A program made the position numbers and the translations under genes. Below the pieces are notes generated by a model. That model made no database searches. It worked only from the letters and a program-made list of their open reading frames with translations, and was not told the origin of the DNA. Source: Echeneis naucrates (Eukaryota; Chordata; Actinopteri; Carangiformes; Echeneidae). From it: a DNA stretch of 64,000 nucleotides. Positions 60,096-64,000 of this stretch are shown here, piece by piece (the first letter of the stretch is position 1; every line of letters begins with the position of its first letter). The DNA is taken from positions 11,010,693 through 11,074,692 of the forward strand of contig NC_042524.1 in assembly GCF_900963305.1 (NCBI RefSeq), written 5' to 3'.

Positions 60096-61648
60096 CAAAA
60101 CCATTCACTTTTGGAAGTGTTGCATCATCCACGCCTGCCTCTAACCAGGCCCCAGCTCCTTTCACTTTTGGGGCAGCTGCTACCACCACAGCAGCCACAT
60201 TTGGGACCCCTGCTAAACCAGCCTTTGGAGCCAATTCCACTGGTTTTGCTTTTGGTGGCTCTGCCGCTCCTCCAGTTGCACCCACAGCTGCACCAAGCTT
60301 TGGTGCTGTAACTCAGACTCAAAGCTCCTCCTCAGCCACTTTCACATTTGGAGGTGGTGCTCCACAGCCAGCTCCTTCTTGTCCGACTCAGCCAGCACCC
60401 AGTGGATTTAACTTTGGCACTGGGATGTCATGCCCTCAGTTTGGAACACCAGTCTCCAATAATCCTGCAACACAAATGGGAAGCTTCAACTTTGGGACAG
60501 CAGCTACTGACAAGCCAGCTTTTGGTAAGGAACCAAAAGTTTTGATTGCTAATTATTTTACATCCAGCCACGGTGGGCTTTCTCTCTTTAATTCAGTGGT
60601 TTACCTAGTTGGTTTTGGGTTGTTTTTTGGGGGGTTCAAGTGTCATGCATGTTTTTTTTGTTTTGGTTTTTTTCCCCTGCAGGAACATCTACCCCATCCT
60701 TTGGACAGAGTGCTGCAGCAGGTCCAATTGCCTTTGGAAGTCCTGGAACTCCAGTCCAAGGTTTCAATGCTACTCCTTTTGGTATGTGTAATGACCTTTT
60801 TAATGCTGTTCTTTGATTGATATAGTTGCACCCAGCTGAGCCGTATTCAGGCTTTCATGCAAGAGTTATTCTCACCACCATGCAGCAAATTCTGAGGTGC
60901 TAAGTAGCAGTAGCAAATGGATGATGTGACTTATATTTTTTTTCTCCACATTATATGAAAATGTGCCAGGATTTTATGTTATCTGTCTCTGTATTTTTAT
61001 TGAGAAATACATTAAAACATCAGTAATCTAGAAGAATCCGTAAACTAAAAAATTAGGTTGATATTTAAGAGGAACTTCCAACCACAGAGCTCTTGAAGAC
61101 AGCTGCATCAGAAAAACATTTCAACACAACCCCCTAATGTAAGATCAGAGTTCTAGATTGCAGCCTTATGTATAGTGAAAGCATGACAGCCTGAGGTTGT
61201 GACATAAAAAGCAATGAATGTTGTGAAGAGTGTTTGTTCACATCCCTGTTACTTTATGCTCTGATATTGTGGTGATGCAGAGGTGGTCAAATGAATCCTA
61301 AAACATTCAAGACTCTGCGATCGGTTACTGTTTTGCCATCTTGTTTGATGTTAGCTGTGGTTTCAGCAGCCAAATTAAACATCAGCCATTTGAGGCAAAT
61401 CAAAAAATTGGAAAATGCAAATGCAGTGGCATGATGTAAAAATGTAGTAAAACAGAATGAGTACAAGAAGTGACACATTCTAACATGCCCTGTTATTTTG
61501 TTGTTTTTGTTTGTTTTTTTTTTTTGTTTTTTTTTTCTTCTGGAATTCAGGTTCTCCAGCTCCCTCATTCTCTATTGGAGCAGGATCAAAACCATCTGGA
61601 GCACGTCAGAGGTTGCAGGCACGGAGGCAACACAACAGGAAGAAGTAA
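54586..61648 (+). CDS. pom121: Nuclear pore membrane protein POM121
   Basis: Integral membrane nucleoporin that anchors the nuclear pore and carries FG repeats. I start at ATG 54586 (GCCGCCATGTC, strong context, MSP as in human) rather than the in-frame ATG at 54556. Exon 1 to 55127 has hydrophobic segments ([16 protein letters not shown] and [17 protein letters not shown]), then a basic region. Further exons are 55769-55975 ([14 protein letters not shown]) and about 56575-56724, 57147-57230, 57364-57536, 57626-57714, 57813-57891, 57966-58089, 58192-58292, 58514-58787, 59040-60523, 60683-60780 and 61551-61648. The large exon 59040-60523 is Ser/Thr/Pro/Ala-rich with many FG and FTFG repeats. 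The C-terminus [16 protein letters not shown], then ARRQHNRKK-stop, is nearly identical to mammalian POM121. Confidence 0.95.
60056..60094 (+). repeat. pom121: (GCA)13 repeat encoding polyalanine in pom121
   Basis: Thirteen uninterrupted GCA codons inside the FG domain, between STFGS and SKPFTFG. It is an exact triplet run and likely to vary in length between individuals. Confidence 0.97.
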
Positions 61649-62728
61649 CCTGCTACACGTGTCCAACCCTGCTGTTAGTGGACTTCAGCTGCTGCTGCTA
61701 TGGCTAATCTGGCTAACAGTGCTCTGTTCTAAGCCCAACATCCCCCAACCAGGCTGCCACCATGCCCTCTGCTTCCTTCCCCTCCTCCTGTGGGTTGTGC
61801 TGGCCCAAAACATTGTGTTTGCAGAGGAGTTAGAAAGAGCACACCAGCTTGCTGAGTTCATGCTGCCTGGGTGACTACATGACTCAGTGAGAGATCGTAG
61901 CAGTGAGGAGGCAGAATCCAGAATGATGTACAATACTTGAAGGGAGAAAAGACAACTGATTAGTTTGATTCTGAACAAAGCATATCCAAAGTTTTTTTTC
62001 TTTTTACAGTATGTGGACACTCCCATTGGTTTGTCTTAAGGAAAAAGCTGAGTTCTGCAAAGACATGGAGCCTTGGCTCAAACATTTATTTTTTTACATG
62101 AGGCGCTCACTGGTTTATATGTTACAGAATATTAGAGTACATTCTCTGAATGAGTCTGAACAGGGTGACATGCATGTTAATTCAGATAAGGTACACAAAG
62201 CAGCAGTGTCAATATAATGTTATGAGTTGTATGAAATTATTTTAAATTATTTTTTTAATTGGCTTTCTGACCCTGTAAATGAGTGATTTGTTTCTGCACT
62301 TAAGGGCAATTTAGTAGATGTCTTAATGTAGTTAGTGAAAGCCATTTTGTTCTTGTTTCATACTTTGTCATTGCAAGCATTCCCAGAGTCCTCCTATGGG
62401 CAGCCTTTTTTAATAGTGATTGCCAACACTGATGTAATTATTAGGTCAGTATGTAATTAGGATGACTACTATTGACTTGTGTCGTCAAACCAAAGCCAAT
62501 TCATCAACTTCATGCCTGTGAAAAGAATCTGTGATCTGTATCTCATCTTTAAATTGTGAGATGTGTTTGTGCCAGACTACCTCTCTTGAATCCCAGGCAC
62601 TGAATTCTTGTTAGTTCGCTGATAAATGGCAAATCTGACATTTACGAGACAACATTTACGAGATCAAATAAGATTTTACCTTCAACTACTGTTATTACAG
62701 ATGTATCTTAATAAATACAGTGAGTTGT

Positions 62729-62730
<2 letters not shown>
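61649..62730 (+). other. pom121: pom121 3' UTR
   Basis: No further splice or coding signal. AATAAA at 62710-62715 is followed by GTGAGTTGTG and a long T run, a classical GU/U-rich downstream element, so cleavage near 62720-62735 is likely. Confidence 0.6.

Positions 62731-62758
<28 letters not shown>
62728..62758. repeat. Poly-T run of about 30
   Basis: Uninterrupted T tract just after the likely pom121 polyadenylation site. It could also be the tail of a minus-strand retroposed repeat, but the sequence beyond is not recognised. Confidence 0.9.
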
Positions 62759-62762
<4 letters not shown>

Positions 62763-64000
62763 CTGCACAGCAAAACATTTTCAATGCATCTGAAATATCA
62801 CCTCATCTCATAATGTATTACACCACATTAATGTAACATCAGATTTCCTAAAAACTAAATCTCCTGAATTGGAAACCTTTTACATGCCACAAGTTCTGCC
62901 TGTTGTGCAGGGATTTTTGTTTCATGTTTCTTACTTGCACCACGATGTGAGAAACATGACCGTAAACCAGCTGATGTCAAGAGTCAGAGCTATCCAAATC
63001 CTTTCCATTCACCTCTTGTGAAAAGTGAGCAGTAACCGTTGCAGTTTTTGGTTGTTGATCTTGAATAAATAAAAATAGAATTTTGGACATGGAAAAGAAC
63101 ACATTCAACCATTCAAGCCTGCATCATTTCTCTTCCCTACTATGAGTCCAGTGGTCAGGCCGCTGGCTCAGTACTAGTACTAGTAGGAGAAAAAAAAGTC
63201 TAATCCTAGCGCTAAATAATCTATAATTATCCATATCACTAAATAAGCACCCACCATTCAGCCTTTTCTTAGTATATTTTCAAAGATGGTGACAAGCAGC
63301 ATCGATGGAACACAATTTTTTGCAGTTTAAAACAATGAATAGGGTAGACAACTGTGCATGTGGTTACGGATACTGGTCACATGAATTGTGAGGTTATACT
63401 CGATGGAAATGCAAGGCATCTTAAAATGATAATTGTAAACCTGCTATGAAAATTTAAAGTGTCTTGGATATTTAAAAAAAAAAAAAGAAGCTTGAGTTGC
63501 ATAAAGTGAGTTTTGCAGTGTAGGTACTAATAGAGTCTTATGTTCAAATGACAAATCCTTAAATGAATTGTTTTATGTTCTGGAGATGATTTGTCCTTGA
63601 GGGGTCAGACATTATTTTTTTTTTTTTTTACTTTTTACAGATTTTTTTTATGCGTTAGTTTGTTCTAGTCACAGTATCTAAAAAGTCATTAAATGGTTTG
63701 CATACACATATAAATCTTGGCAGTGAAATTGCCGGAAAACAAATAATGATATCAAGGTTGTGATGATCTATTCACTAACGTATATATTTTCTAATCTGCT
63801 AACACAAATTGGTAAATAAATTTGATGGTTAGTGCTTTGATGCGGTCTTGTGTTAAAACCTTTGCTACATTTATAATTACTAAAATTGCTATTGAACTGC
63901 ATCAGTACAGTTAAAATAAAAAGCATATGTTTTCAATTTATAGTTGGTTGAACTTACTCTTACATGCTGCAGTTGATTCATTACAACTTTTGACATTTGT
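62759..64000. other. Intergenic sequence at right edge
   Basis: AT-rich. AATAAA occurs near 63064 and 63916, so alternative pom121 ends are possible. A 13-base A run (63474-63486) and T runs are present. No open frame, RNA gene or recognised repeat. Confidence 0.5.

Noticed and set aside
1-64000. CRISPR arrays, retroviral or Polinton-like elements, bacterial operons
   Set aside because: No regularly spaced repeats, long terminal repeats, capsid, polymerase or envelope-like frames were seen on either strand.

Overview
The window is vertebrate nuclear DNA, almost certainly from a ray-finned (teleost) fish and probably a percomorph. Genes have many short exons with GT-AG introns of about 80 bp to 2 kb. 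CA/GT microsatellites are frequent, and there are dispersed repeats of a kind widespread in fish. Nine protein-coding genes of vertebrate families and one intron-containing tRNA-Tyr gene can be read. No CRISPR array, operon, prophage or retroviral element was seen.

Layout from left to right: smpd1 (minus strand, first exon and the start of the second, running off the left edge); ilk (minus); timm10b (minus); a hepacam-family cell-adhesion gene (plus); tRNA-Tyr with a decayed tandem copy (plus); ap2b1 (minus); mks1 (minus); zw10 (plus, divergent from mks1 with 985 bp between start codons); a G-protein-gated-type inward-rectifier potassium channel gene (plus); and pom121 (plus) followed by its 3' region.

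These are mostly unrelated cellular genes: lysosomal lipid hydrolysis, focal adhesion, mitochondrial import, Ig-type adhesion, clathrin adaptor, ciliary transition zone, kinetochore and Golgi tethering, ion channel, nuclear pore. What links them is conserved synteny. From memory, smpd1-ilk-timm10b matches human 11p15.4, hepacam and zw10 have human relatives on 11q23-24, and ap2b1 and mks1 on 17q.

The observations I rate highest are: (1) the inward-rectifier gene has an arginine just before the TIGYG selectivity filter, PQQR in place of the usual PKKR at the lipid-binding linker, and an N-terminus of about 200 residues; (2) a perfect palindromic CLEAR/TFEB-type site lies upstream of smpd1, a lysosomal gene; (3) a hAT DNA transposon in a zw10 intron has an exact 8-bp target duplication and a relic of a BED zinc finger; (4) timm10b has a long C-terminal tail, and coding-like composition continues past its stop in another frame; (5) a 90-bp near-perfect AT-rich hairpin sits next to an unassigned possible exon.

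All exon calls were made by eye from splice signals, reading-frame continuity and remembered family sequences. Positions given as 'about' may be a few bases off.
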